A stretch of DNA of 64,000 nucleotides from positions 4,655,546-4,719,545 of the forward strand of contig OZ024759.1 in assembly GCA_964016885.1 (NCBI GenBank), in the 5' to 3' direction. The DNA is from Eledone cirrhosa (taxonomy: Eukaryota > Mollusca > Cephalopoda > Octopoda > Eledonidae). The translations under genes and the position numbers were made by a program. Each line of letters opens with the position of its first letter. Position 1 is the first letter of the stretch. Positions 1-8,531 of the stretch are shown in pieces. The notes beneath the pieces are model-generated. The model was not told the DNA's origin. It did not search any database and saw only the letters and a list, made by a program, of their open reading frames with translations.

Positions 1-2240
1 GGGAGTCACTAAATACTGTCATGGTTCCTGTTCCTCCCTCCAGTAATCTTGGAGACCCTAAATACTGTTGTAGTACCTTCCCATTCCTTCCACTAATTTT
101 GGAGACCCTAAATATTGCAATGGTTACTGTCCCTTCCTTCCTTTCATTCAATCTAGTGGATCCTAAATACTGTTCTGGTCCCTGTTCCTTCTCTTCCACC
201 AATCAGTGAGTCCCTAAATACTGTCATGGTTCCTGTCCCTTACTTCTCTTCCACCAATCAGTGAGTCCCTTAATACTGCCGTAGACCCTGTCTCTTCTCT
301 TCCACCAATCAGTGAGTCCCTTAATACTGTTGTGGTCCCTGTCTCTTCTCTTCCACCAATCAGTGAGTCCCTTAATACTGTTGTGGTCCCTGTCTCTTCT
401 CTTCCACCAATCAGTGAGTCCCTTAATACTGTTGTGGTCCCTGTCTCTTCTCTTCCACCAATCAGTGAGTCCCTTAATACTGTTGTGGTCCCTGTCTCTT
501 CTCTTCCACCAATCAGTGAGTCCCTAAATACTATCATGGTCCCTGTCTCTTCTCTTCCACCAATCAGTGAGTCCCTAAATACTGTCATGGTCCCTGTCTC
601 TTCTCTTCCACCAATCAGTGAGTCCCTAAATACTATCATGGTCTCTGTCTCTTCTCTTCCACCAATCAGTGAGTCCCTTAATACTGTCGTGGTCCCTGTC
701 TCTTCTCTTCTACCAATCAGTGAGTCTCTTAATATTGTCGTGGTCCCTGTCTCTTCTCTTCCACCAATCAGTGAGTCCCTAAATACTGTCGTGGTCCCTG
801 TCTCTTCTCTTCCACCAATCAGTGAGTCCCTTAATACTGTCGTGGTCCCTGTTTCTTCTCTTCCACCAATCAGTGAGTCCCTAAATACTGTCGTGGTCCC
901 TGTCTCTTCTCTTCCACCAATCAGTGAGTCCCTTAATACTGTTGTGGTCCCTGTCTCTTCTCTTCCACCAATCAGTGAGTCACTAAATACTGTCGTGGTC
1001 CCTGTCTCTTCTCTTCCACCAATCAGTGAGGCCCTTAATACTGTCGTGGTCCCTGTCTCTTCTCTTCCACCAATCAGTGAGTCCCTAAATACTGTCGTGG
1101 TCCCTGTCTCTTCTCTTCCACCAATCAGTGAGTCCCTTAATACTGTCGTGATCCCTGTCTCTTCTCTTCCACCAATCAGTGAGTCCCTTAATACTGTCGT
1201 GGTCCCTGTCTCTTCTCTTCCACCAATCAGTGAGTCCCTTAATACTGTCGTGGTCCCTGTCTCTTCTCTTCCACCAATCAGTGAGTCACTAAATACTGTC
1301 GTGGTCCCTGACTCTTCTCTTCCACCAATCAGTGAGTCCCTAAATACTATCATGGTCCTTGTCTCTTCTCTTCCACCAATCAGTGAGTCCCTTAATACTG
1401 TTGTGGTCCCTGTCTCTTCTCTTCCACCAATCAGTGAGTCCCTTAATACTGTCGTGGTCCCTGTCTCTTCTCTTCCACCAATCAGTGAGTCCCTAAATAC
1501 TATCATAGTCCCTGTCACTTCTCTTCCACCAATCAGTGAGTCCCTAAATACTATCATGGTCCCTGTCTCTTCTCTTCCACCAATCAGTGAGACCCTAAAT
1601 ACTGTCGTGGTCCCTGTCTCTTCTCTTCCACCAATCAGTGAGTCCCTTAATACTGTCGTTGTCCCTGTCTCTTCTCTTCCACCAATCAGTGAGTCCCTTA
1701 ATACTGTCGTGGTCCCTGTCTCTTCTCTTCCACCAATCAGTCAGTCCCTTAATACTGTCGTGGTCCCTGTCTCTTCTCTTCCACCAATCAGTGAGTCCCA
1801 TAATACTGTCGTGGTCCCTGTCTCTTCTCTTCCACCAATCAGTGAGTCCCTTAATACTGTCGTGGTCCCTGTCTCTTCTCTTCCACCAATCAGTGAGTCC
1901 CTAAATACTATCATGGTCCCTGTCTCTTCTCTTCCAACAATCAGTGAGTCCCTAAATACTGTTGAGTTCCCTGTCTCTTCTCTTCCACCATTCAGTGAGT
2001 CCCTAAATACTGTCGTGGTCCCTGTCTCTTCTCTTCCACCAATCAGTGAGTCCCTAAATACTGTCGTGGTCCCTGTCTCTTCTCTTCCACCAATCAGTGA
2101 GTCCCTAAATACTGTCGTGGTCCCTGTCTCTTCTCTTCCACCAATCAGTGAGTCCCTAAATACTATCATGGTCCCTGTCTCTTCTCTTCCACCAATCAGT
2201 GAGTCCCTAAATACTATCATGGTCCCTGTCCCTTCCCTCT
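1..2240. repeat. 51-bp minisatellite array (about 40 copies)
   Basis: A tandem repeat with a 51-bp unit (core TCTCTTCTCTTCCACCAATC followed by AGTGAGTCCCTTAATACTGT). The first 200 bases or so are diverged; the rest is very regular. Because 51 is a multiple of three and the unit lacks stops, long open frames appear on both strands (a 17-residue periodic peptide), but these are an arithmetic effect and not genes. The array lies in the intron directly downstream of the EGF exon at 2268-2405 and runs off the left edge of the window. Confidence 0.97.
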
Positions 2241-2267
2241 CTAAAGGGTAAACAGATAAAAACTTAC

Positions 2268-2405
2268 TTGACTGGCAGCTGTGTCCCCTGTAAGCAGGTG
2301 AGCACCTTCCATTGATGCAGATACCATTGTCAGAGTAACATTTGCCATTATTCAGACAGTGGCACTTCTTAACACAGTTGACACCAAACATGCCATGGGC
2401 ACATC
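2268..2405 (-). CDS. EGF-like exon of a minus-strand receptor-type gene
   Basis: The most 3' exon visible of a host gene read on the minus strand. It is bounded by a polypyrimidine-AG acceptor (AG at 2407-2406) and a GTAAGT donor (from 2267). It is 138 bases, phase 1-1. The first complete codon is Cys, and the peptide has the EGF-like/scavenger-receptor-F spacing (CAHGMFGVNC, then KKCHCLNNGKC, then GICINGRC, then GHSCQ). It joins in frame to the exon at 4395-4529 through a split Gly codon. The final coding exon is not visible; the gene continues past the left edge. No membrane segment is encoded here, so whether the product is secreted or a membrane receptor cannot be decided. It could equally belong to a MEGF-like, tyrosine-kinase or tyrosine-phosphatase receptor. 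Confidence 0.85.
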
Positions 2406-2432
2406 CTGAGAAAACAACTTCAATATGTAATT

Positions 2433-2804
2433 ACTGTATTTCCTGACGCCGAAGACACTTCGTCCTCGAGGACACACCCTAATTCTGACAACCAAAAATT
2501 TGAAAAAAAATAATTGTTTCTACTTTTGGCACAAGGCCAGCAATTATCCCAGTGTATTACTGGTACTTTATTTTATCCACCCCGTAAGGATGAAAGGCCA
2601 AGTTAACCTCGGCGGGATTTGAACTCAGAATGGCAAGTGCTGTAACTCTATGCGTCAAAGCATGGCGTCCGACCCTCTACCGATACTGCCAATTCACCGC
2701 CCTTTGAAGAAAAATAATAAACAACTTTCGGCCTCCAGGATGCATGGTAGATTTTTGAGACTTATTTTAGTAAAAGTAGCGTCTTTGACGCCGGGAAATA
2801 CGGT
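2433..2804. mobile_element. MITE with about 25-bp terminal inverted repeats, split by a SINE
   Basis: The left end (ACTGTATTTCCTGACGCC) and the reverse complement of the right end (ACCGTATTTCCCGGCGTC) match, giving terminal inverted repeats. A related short copy is at 35124-35259. A minus-orientation SINE (2511-2702) is inserted inside. No transposase is present. The superfamily cannot be assigned from these ends. Confidence 0.7.
2511..2702 (-). repeat. tRNA-derived SINE, family A
   Basis: On the minus strand the element starts with a tRNA-like head (GGCGGTGAATTGGCAGTATC) containing A-box-like and B-box-like (GAGTTCAAATCC) promoter motifs, and ends ...GCCTTGTGCCAAAAGTAGAAAC. The same sequence recurs about a dozen times in this window. 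tRNA-derived SINEs of this type are well known in octopus. It is inserted in the MITE at 2433-2804. Confidence 0.9.
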
Positions 2805-2959
2805 GAGTTTAATTAATTTAAATTTCAGAGTTGTTATCTTTCATCCTTTGAGTGTATCCCATTTACAATAGTAACTCTATAACCCTGCATGTTGTAGAAA
2901 GAGCCTAAAATAGTTTGGCATCAAGAAGGGCATCCAGCAGCAAAATAATGCCTCAATAC

Positions 2960-3330
2960 TATATATCATCATCATCATTGGATGCGCAATGTCAATGTGC
3001 ATGAATGAGCAAGCATAGACGAGTTGAGAAAGAAATTGTGTATAATAGGGATAAGCTGTAGTGTGTGGGAGAGAAGACTGCGTTGGTATAGACATATGAT
3101 GTGCATGGAGGATGACTGCTGGGTAAAGAAGTGCCAAGAAATCCCAGTAGAAAGAAGATGCAGTAGAGGAAGACCACGAAAATCATGGACGAAGGTGGTG
3201 AGATCTGACCTCAGATTGCTGAAGCTCATGGAGGAGATGACGAAAGACTGTGATGAATGGAGAGATGCTGTGCTGTATAGGACCCATCCCACCCTTGCAA
3301 GCAGGGAAAAGCGGACGTAAAATGATGATG
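2960..3330 (+). pseudogene. 3' fragment of an RTE-like LINE (C-terminal region)
   Basis: The plus-strand frame 3024-3320 encodes the C-terminal region of the same family as the intact ORF at 55726-58926 (shared LRWYRHMM, WVKKCQEIPVE, SRGRPRKSW, and the terminal ASREKRT). It ends in a GATGATGATG tail, the 3' tail typical of this family here. It is 5'-truncated with no endonuclease or reverse transcriptase left, so it is a dead-on-arrival copy. It abuts a second tail in the opposite orientation. Confidence 0.85.
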
Positions 3331-3334
3331 ATGA

Positions 3335-3560
3335 TCATCATCATGGTTATCATCATCATCATCATCATTGTTTAACATCCATCTTCCACACTAGTCTGGA
3401 TTAGATGGTTTTGTTCCACTTGAGGTGAGATTGGTCTGGAGACCGTGTCTTGCTTGTACAGAACTGTCTTTGGTAGGTTTTTTACCCCTGGAGGCCCTTC
3501 CTAACACCAACCACATTTACAGTGTACATCTTCTGTTTATTACATAATTCTGTTATACGT
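3335..3560 (-). repeat. RTE-like LINE 3' noncoding fragment, tail-to-tail with the previous copy
   Basis: The (ATC)n run at 3335-3370 is followed by a diverged version of the segment AACATCCATCTTCCACACTA and by CCTTCCTAACACCAACCACA, the same noncoding module as at 29240-29400, 34545-34860 and 41625-41780. The orientation puts the 3' tail at the left. Confidence 0.7.
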
Positions 3561-4086
3561 ATTTTGAAGATGTCAGAGTGGTTGCATAACTTTCTGACAT
3601 GTTCTCTTCAGACAAGTTGAAATTTGTGTTCTTTTATTTTGTTTTTGATATGCTACCAAGGAGTGGGGGTTAGAGTTGTGTTTGCATTCCTGTCCAGTTG
3701 TTATATGGTTTGGATGGCTATTCTAGTAGGCAGATATAAAGCAGGAGGTGCTATTGTTGCTGACATACTAGGGATGCTAAGTAGGTTAAGGTATCAAATT
3801 ACCAGAGGGGTAAGTCATCACCCCACCCCCCGTTCATATATGTTAAAGAATTTGTTCGAATAATCTACTTATTTTTTTATTTATTTGAACTTTGTTTATT
3901 TGTTTGAACTACATAGCTATATATCCAGGCTGTGTATTATTAGAGAAGGTGATTCTTGTGTAACTATGTAAGGATGCATTAAATGTATAGATTTAGTCAT
4001 TATGTTCAGCTCTAGGTGGAAGTTAGCATGGAACGTGTTAACTATCTAATCTAAGGAAAGTTTTAGATATTTTATGCATACAAGTA
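3561..4086. other. Intronic sequence with nothing recognised
   Basis: An AT-rich stretch with short open frames only (longest about 79 codons at 3624). They lack codon structure or family resemblance and are not flanked by convincing splice sites. Confidence 0.5.
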
Positions 4087-4260
4087 TTAACTCTTTAGCA
4101 TTTACATTACTCTGTAATGTATTTTCTCTGTAAAGTCTTTACCTCACATAATAATCTCACATAATATCAAATCCACAAGATTTTGATATTATTTATTTTG
4201 AGAACAATACCTTAACAAAAGTATGAGCAGCCAGTTACGGCTGGTTTGAACAGAAAAAGC
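4087..4260. mobile_element. TTAA-type MITE, right end lost
   Basis: Starts TTAACTCTTTAGCATTTACA, the terminus of the MITE family described at 14964-15192, and carries the internal landmarks (TAAAGTCTTTACCTCACATA and AGCCAGTTACGGCTGGTTTG). The expected right terminus is missing where the minisatellite at 4258 begins. Confidence 0.75.
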
Positions 4261-4394
4261 ACCACCTACACTCCACTCCTACTATAACCATGACAGCCAC
4301 CTCCACTCCACCACCACCTACACTCCACTCCCACTATAACCACGACAGCCACCAACACTCCCCTCCCACTATAACCATGACAACCACCACTCAC
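4258..4394. repeat. Short CACC/ACTATAACC minisatellite
   Basis: Three to four imperfect copies of a unit containing CACTCCCACTATAACCA and TGACAGCCACC. It directly abuts the splice donor of the exon at 4395-4529 on the minus strand, so it occupies the first bases of the intron. Confidence 0.7.
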
Positions 4395-4529
4395 CTTTAC
4401 AAGTGTTATTCACATCAATATATCCATCTTTACATCCAGTCACACATTTGCCAGTCAATTGATCACATGTCTTTCTGCAGTTGTTGCACTCTTCTTTACA
4501 ATTTCTTCCATAGAATCCAGGGAGACATT
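4395..4529 (-). CDS. EGF-like exon of a minus-strand receptor-type gene
   Basis: A 135-base phase 1-1 exon on the minus strand. The acceptor is CTTTCTAG (AG at 4531-4530) and the donor GTGAGT (GT at 4394-4393). It encodes a laminin/scavenger-receptor-type EGF repeat: CLPGFYGRNC, KEECNNCRKTC, TGKCVTGC, ending at NNTC. Its first split codon joins the end of the exon at 7021-7209 (...CEVEVF), so EGF follows directly after a fucolectin-like module. That order is familiar from molluscan receptors with F5/8C-EGF ectodomains. Its last base completes a Gly codon with the next exon at 2405. No stop, no frameshift. Confidence 0.87.
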
Positions 4530-4566
4530 CTAGAAAGACAAACAATCTTAGTCATTATTTCAATCT

Positions 4567-4944
4567 AGGGCAGTGGATTGGCAGAATCGGTGGAGCATCG
4601 AACACCATGCTTTGCGGCATAAAGTTATGGCCCTTTATGATCTGAGTTCAAATCGCGCCGAGGTTAACTTTGCTTTTCATCCTTACGGGGTCTTGTGCCT
4701 ATATAAGGAACCATTATTTTAATCAAGGGCGGTGGATTGGCAGTATCGTTAGAGTGTCGAACACCATGCTTTGCGGTATTGAGTTACGACCCTTTCCATT
4801 CTGAGTTCAAAACCCGCCAAAGTTAGCTTGGCCTTTCATCCTTACGGGGTCGATAAAATAAAGTACCAGTCACACACTGGGGTCATTTAAATCGACTTTC
4901 CCCCTTCCCTTCAAATTGCTGGCCTTGTGCCAACAGTAGAAACA
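4567..4944 (+). repeat. Two tandem SINE-A copies within one target-site duplication
   Basis: The first copy (about 4567-4720) lacks the middle of the 3' half; the second (about 4724-4944) is fuller and ends GTGCCAACAGTAGAAACA. The pair is flanked by ATTATTTCAATCT at 4554-4566 and 4945-4957, a 13-bp target-site duplication, with a diverged copy of the same motif between them. Confidence 0.85.
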
Positions 4945-4980
4945 ATTATTTCAATCTGCACTTTGACAATGCTGTTTATT

Positions 4981-5351
4981 TTAACCCTTTAGCATTTACA
5001 TTACCCTGTATTTACTATTGTATTTTCATGGTAAAGGCTTTACCTCACATAATTATCTCACATAACATTTACATTACTCTGTATTTACTATTGTATTTTC
5101 ATGGTAAAGGCTTTACCTTACATAATTATCTCACATAATATTTACATTACCCTGTATTTACTATTGTATTTTCATGGTAAAGGCTTTACCTCACATAATT
5201 ATCTCACATAATATTGAATCTACGAGATTTTAATATTATTTATTTTGAGAAGAAAACCTTAACATCAGTATGAGTGGCCAGTTGCAGCTGATTTGAACAG
5301 AGGTTAGAGAATTCTGGCCGGATATGGCCAGTTTAAATGCTAAAGGGTTAA
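4981..5351. mobile_element. TTAA-type MITE with a triplicated internal segment
   Basis: Bounded by TTAACCCTTTAGCATTTACA (from 4981) and TTTAAATGCTAAAGGGTTAA (to 5351): matching terminal inverted repeats with TTAA at both ends. The segment with TTTACTATTGTATTTTCATGG is present three times in tandem, a short version of the array seen at 7838-8294 and 13947-14675. Confidence 0.9.
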
Positions 5352-5728
5352 ACTGTTTACATTCCATTATAATTTCATGTAAGAACCTTTGTTAAGTTAT
5401 ATTCCAAACCACCTGAAACTGCTCCAGGTTCTATGCTACAAAATTGTTTATTCCAAAGCCTTTATATTATCTAAAAATCTTCCATCTAATTTCATGTAAG
5501 AACCTTTGTTAAGTTACATTCCAAACCACCTGAAACTGCCCTTATTCCACTTTAAGTTTACGGTTCATTTCTTTTTCATTTAGAATTGTCTCCTGCAAGA
5601 ACATAGATGAAAATGGATGAAAATGCACAAAAATTCAAACTGGTTATAATCAACAAGTAAAATCTTTTTCATTTTTTTTTTTTTGGCATGGCATTGGAAA
5701 AGCATCACACTGTCTAAAAAAGTCTGTC
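5352..5728. repeat. Diverged direct duplication, otherwise unrecognised
   Basis: The segment TTTCATGTAAGAACCTTTGT occurs at about 5380 and 5495 with extended flanking similarity (AAACCACCTGAAACTG), so the stretch contains an old direct duplication of roughly 120 bp. A T-rich run lies near 5675. No coding potential seen. Confidence 0.55.
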
Positions 5729-6412
5729 TTAAACCATAAGGCTTGTTAGGCCAATGCTTATCTCGGTTTCATGGCATGAAGCAACTTGAAGTACAAGACA
5801 CCTTGCTGTGAAGGCACATGGCTTAGTGGTTAGAGCATTGGGCTTGCAATTGAAAGGTTGTGAGTTCAATTCTCGGACCAGGTGATGTGTTGTTTCCTTG
5901 AGCAAGACACTTTATTTCACATTGCTCCAGTTTACTCAGCTGTAGAAATGAAATGATAGGACTGGGGTCCCTATCATTAAATTACCCTAGACACCTCCAA
6001 CGAGATATACCTTGGAGGAGGCCAGCTAAACCTGCATATGTGTGAGCTGTAACAACAACAACCTCGCTGGACAGGACACCAGTCCATCACAGTGTTAAAC
6101 CTCCAGCTATTACAGGTACTCATTTTCAGCTATATAATACAATATATTTTTCGTTAGGCTGGTGCTTATCTCTGTTTCATGGCGTGAAGCGACTGGGAGT
6201 ACAAGATTCCCCCCTGGACAGGACACCAGTCCATCACAGGGTTAAACCTCCAGCTATTACTGGTACTCATTTTCAGCTGAGTATACTGGAGCAATGTGAA
6301 GTGAAGTGTTTTGCTCAAGAACACAACATGTAACCCAGCTCAGGAATCGAACCCATGACATTATGATTCTATGTCCAACACCCTTACCACTAGGCAATGC
6401 ACCAAACTGTGC
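5729..6412. repeat. SINE-B cluster (two minus copies, one plus copy nested)
   Basis: Family B has a tRNA-like head (ATGGCTTAGTGGTTAGAGCA, B-box-like GAGTTCAATTCTC) and the body motif TTGAGCAAGACACTTTATTT. A plus copy starts near 5812 and sits inside a minus copy whose two parts are at 5729-5811 and about 6060-6135. A second minus copy runs about 6150-6412. Confidence 0.75.
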
Positions 6413-6642
6413 AACTCCTAAATATTTTTGTATCTCCTCGTGTTTGTGTTTTTGTAGTTTTTATGTCAAATGAATTCAGAGCATAATCGACATGAGATGA
6501 TTTCAACTAAAACCTGTTTCCCTATAAATATGAAACACCCTAATATATATGTATATATGTTAAAGGTATATTATAAAGAGAAAGGACCTGCTGGCTGAGC
6601 TCTTGCTCTTTATAAAATAGCCATGCTCTACTACTGTGGGCT

Positions 6643-6950
6643 TTGTGTTGTGTTCTTGAGCAAGACACTTTATTTCACGTTGCTCCAGATCACTCAGCTG
6701 TGGAAATGGGTTGCGATGTCACTGGTGCCAAGCTGTATCGGCCATTGCCTTTCCCTTGGACAATATCAGTGGCATAGAGAGGGGAGGCTGTTATGCATGG
6801 GCTACTGCTGGTCTTCTACAAAACAACCTTGCCCAGACTTGTGCCTTGGAGGGGAACTTTCTAGACTCAAATTCTATGGACATTCGTGACCGAAGGATCT
6901 CTTTACCTTTTACCCTTACTAACCCATGTATCGAATACTCTGTTCAGTAA
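6643..6950 (+). repeat. SINE-B, head-truncated
   Basis: Begins at the body motif TTGAGCAAGACACTTTATTT and continues through GCCAAGCTGTATCGGCCATT, shared with 29100-29190, 31805-31860 and 31975-32150. The short open frames here are incidental. Confidence 0.75.
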
Positions 6951-7020
6951 TGGTCTAACTAGTTTTAAACTGGTTCTATCCTGATTTATGTTAAAGGTAT
7001 AAAGGTATCTATATACTTAC

Positions 7021-7209
7021 GAAAGACCTCCACTTCACACATGCTAAGGCTAGGTCCTGACAGCAGAATTATTGTGATTTTGTTGCCCTTAACAGGACTA
7101 GAACATTGCACATCAATAACTTTTGTCTTCTCTAGATTGGAAATCTTCTTACATATTCTGTGTTTTTTGTCATTTGATACCAACACTATTATTGAGAATT
7201 TATTTTGTG
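7021..7209 (-). CDS. Fucolectin-like (F5/8-type C) module, C-terminal half exon
   Basis: A 189-base phase 1-1 exon on the minus strand (acceptor TTTCTGCAG, AG at 7211-7210; donor GTAAGT, GT at 7020-7019). It encodes the second half of an F5/8-type C / fucolectin-like module: NKFSIIVLVSNDKK, then IDVQCSSPVKGNKITI, ending GPSLSMCEVEVF. The closing CEVEVF motif is the characteristic last strand of eel-fucolectin/pentraxin-1-type modules. The N-terminal half is exon 16678-16935, about 9.5 kb upstream. The separating intron is swollen by a nested MITE, SINE and LINE, a hAT-like element and other repeats. Family members bind carbohydrate or cell-surface ligands outside the cell; the ligand here is unknown. 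Confidence 0.87.
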
Positions 7210-7610
7210 CTGCAGAAAAACCTGGTAAGAAAGTTAAAACAAAAAACAAATAGCAATGGTATTTGGTGGTGGTGGTGGTGGTGGTGAGGAGGAGGGAGGT
7301 TTGGGTAAAGTTTAGTCAAAAAGTGATTGGCAAACATGGGCTTGGACCAGTGCAAGATTTAGGGCACATGAAGCCCTGTGCTAGTTATGTTATGAGGCCT
7401 CTTACTCATAAAAAATTCATCATAAAAAATTGTGCCAAATTTAGAATTAACCGTTTAGCATTTAAACCGGTTGTATTCGGCCAGAATTTTCTCAACTCTT
7501 TCTATTCAAACTGGCTGTAACTGGACACTCATACTTATATTAAGGTATTGTTCTCAAAATAAATAACATCAAAATCTCATAGATTCGATATTATGTGAGA
7601 TAATTATGAG

Positions 7611-7823
7611 GGCGGTGGATTGGCAGTAACGGTAGAGGGTCGGACGCCATGCTTTGCCGCATGGAGTTACGGCCCTTTATGATTTTAGTTCAATCCCGCC
7701 GAGGTTAACTTTGCCTTTCATCCTTATGGGGTTGATAAAATAAAGTACCAGTCACTCACTGGGGTCGATTTAATCGACGTTCCCCTACCCCAAAATTGCT
7801 GACCTTGTGCCTATATAAAAATC
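7611..7823 (+). repeat. SINE-A inside the TTAA-type MITE
   Basis: tRNA-like head GGCGGTGGATTGGCAGTAAC and tail CTTGTGCCTATATAA. The flanks TTATGTGAGATAATTATGAG (left) and TTATGTGATATAATTATGAG (right) differ at one base and look like a roughly 20-bp target-site duplication, although the MITE's own internal repetition could mimic this. Confidence 0.85.
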
Positions 7824-7837
7824 CCTTATGTGATATA

Positions 7838-8294
7838 ATTATGAGGTAAAGCCTTTACTGTGAAAATACAATAGTATATATAGAGTAATGTAAATGTTAT
7901 GTGAGATATTATGTGAGGTAAAGCCTTTACTGTGAAAATACAATAGTATATATAGAGTAATGTAAATGTTATGTGAGATATTATGTGAGGTAAAGCCTTT
8001 ACTGTGACAATACAATAGTATATATAGAGTAATGTAAATGTTATGTGAGGTAAAGCCTTTACTGTGTAAATACAATAGTATATATAGAGTAATGTAAATG
8101 TTATGTGAGATATTATGTGAGGTAAAGCCTTTACTGTGACAATACAATAGTATATATAGAGTAATGTAAATGTTATGTGAGGTATTATGTGAGGTAAAGC
8201 CTTTACTGTGACAAAACAATAGTATATATAGAGTAATGTAAATGTTATGTGAGGTAAAGCCTTTACTGTGTAAATACAATAGTATATATAGAGT
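7838..8294. repeat. 60/72-bp tandem array, part 1
   Basis: Units contain GGTAAAGCCTTTACTGTGA and ATACAATAGTATATATAGAG; 72-bp units carry an extra GAGATATTATGT block that 60-bp units lack. The array ends abruptly at 8294 where the LINE 3' end begins. The open frame seen on the minus strand is repetitive and not a gene. Confidence 0.93.
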
Positions 8295-8531
8295 GGTTTC
8301 TTTATTTGCCACTAGGGCACAAAAGGTAGGGACAGATACAAGGGGGGAAGTTTACATATAATTAACGAGTACAAAAATATAACAATGAAATAACAACAAC
8401 AAACGAAGTCCTCAATAGGGAGGGGGCATTAACATGGGTCGCACACACCCCGGAAAAAATGTGTAACCCTTCTCCTCAGGAGCACAAAGAGTAGGTGCTT
8501 CCCTCGTCTCCGCTTTTTCCTCTTCTTTCAC

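Noticed and set aside
214..2251. Long open frames on both strands (447 and 639 codons) that look like repetitive proteins
   Set aside because: They follow exactly the 51-bp minisatellite, exist on both strands, and have no start context, signal peptide or domain. A stop-free unit of 51 bp gives this automatically.
3624..3863. A 79-codon plus-strand ORF with hydrophobic residues
   Set aside because: No splice sites, no family resemblance, and intronic position on the opposite strand of the host gene; likely chance.
7839..8312. Repetitive minus-strand frame, and the similar one at 13920-14660
   Set aside because: Both are translations of the 60/72-bp array inside a MITE, with a period divisible by three.
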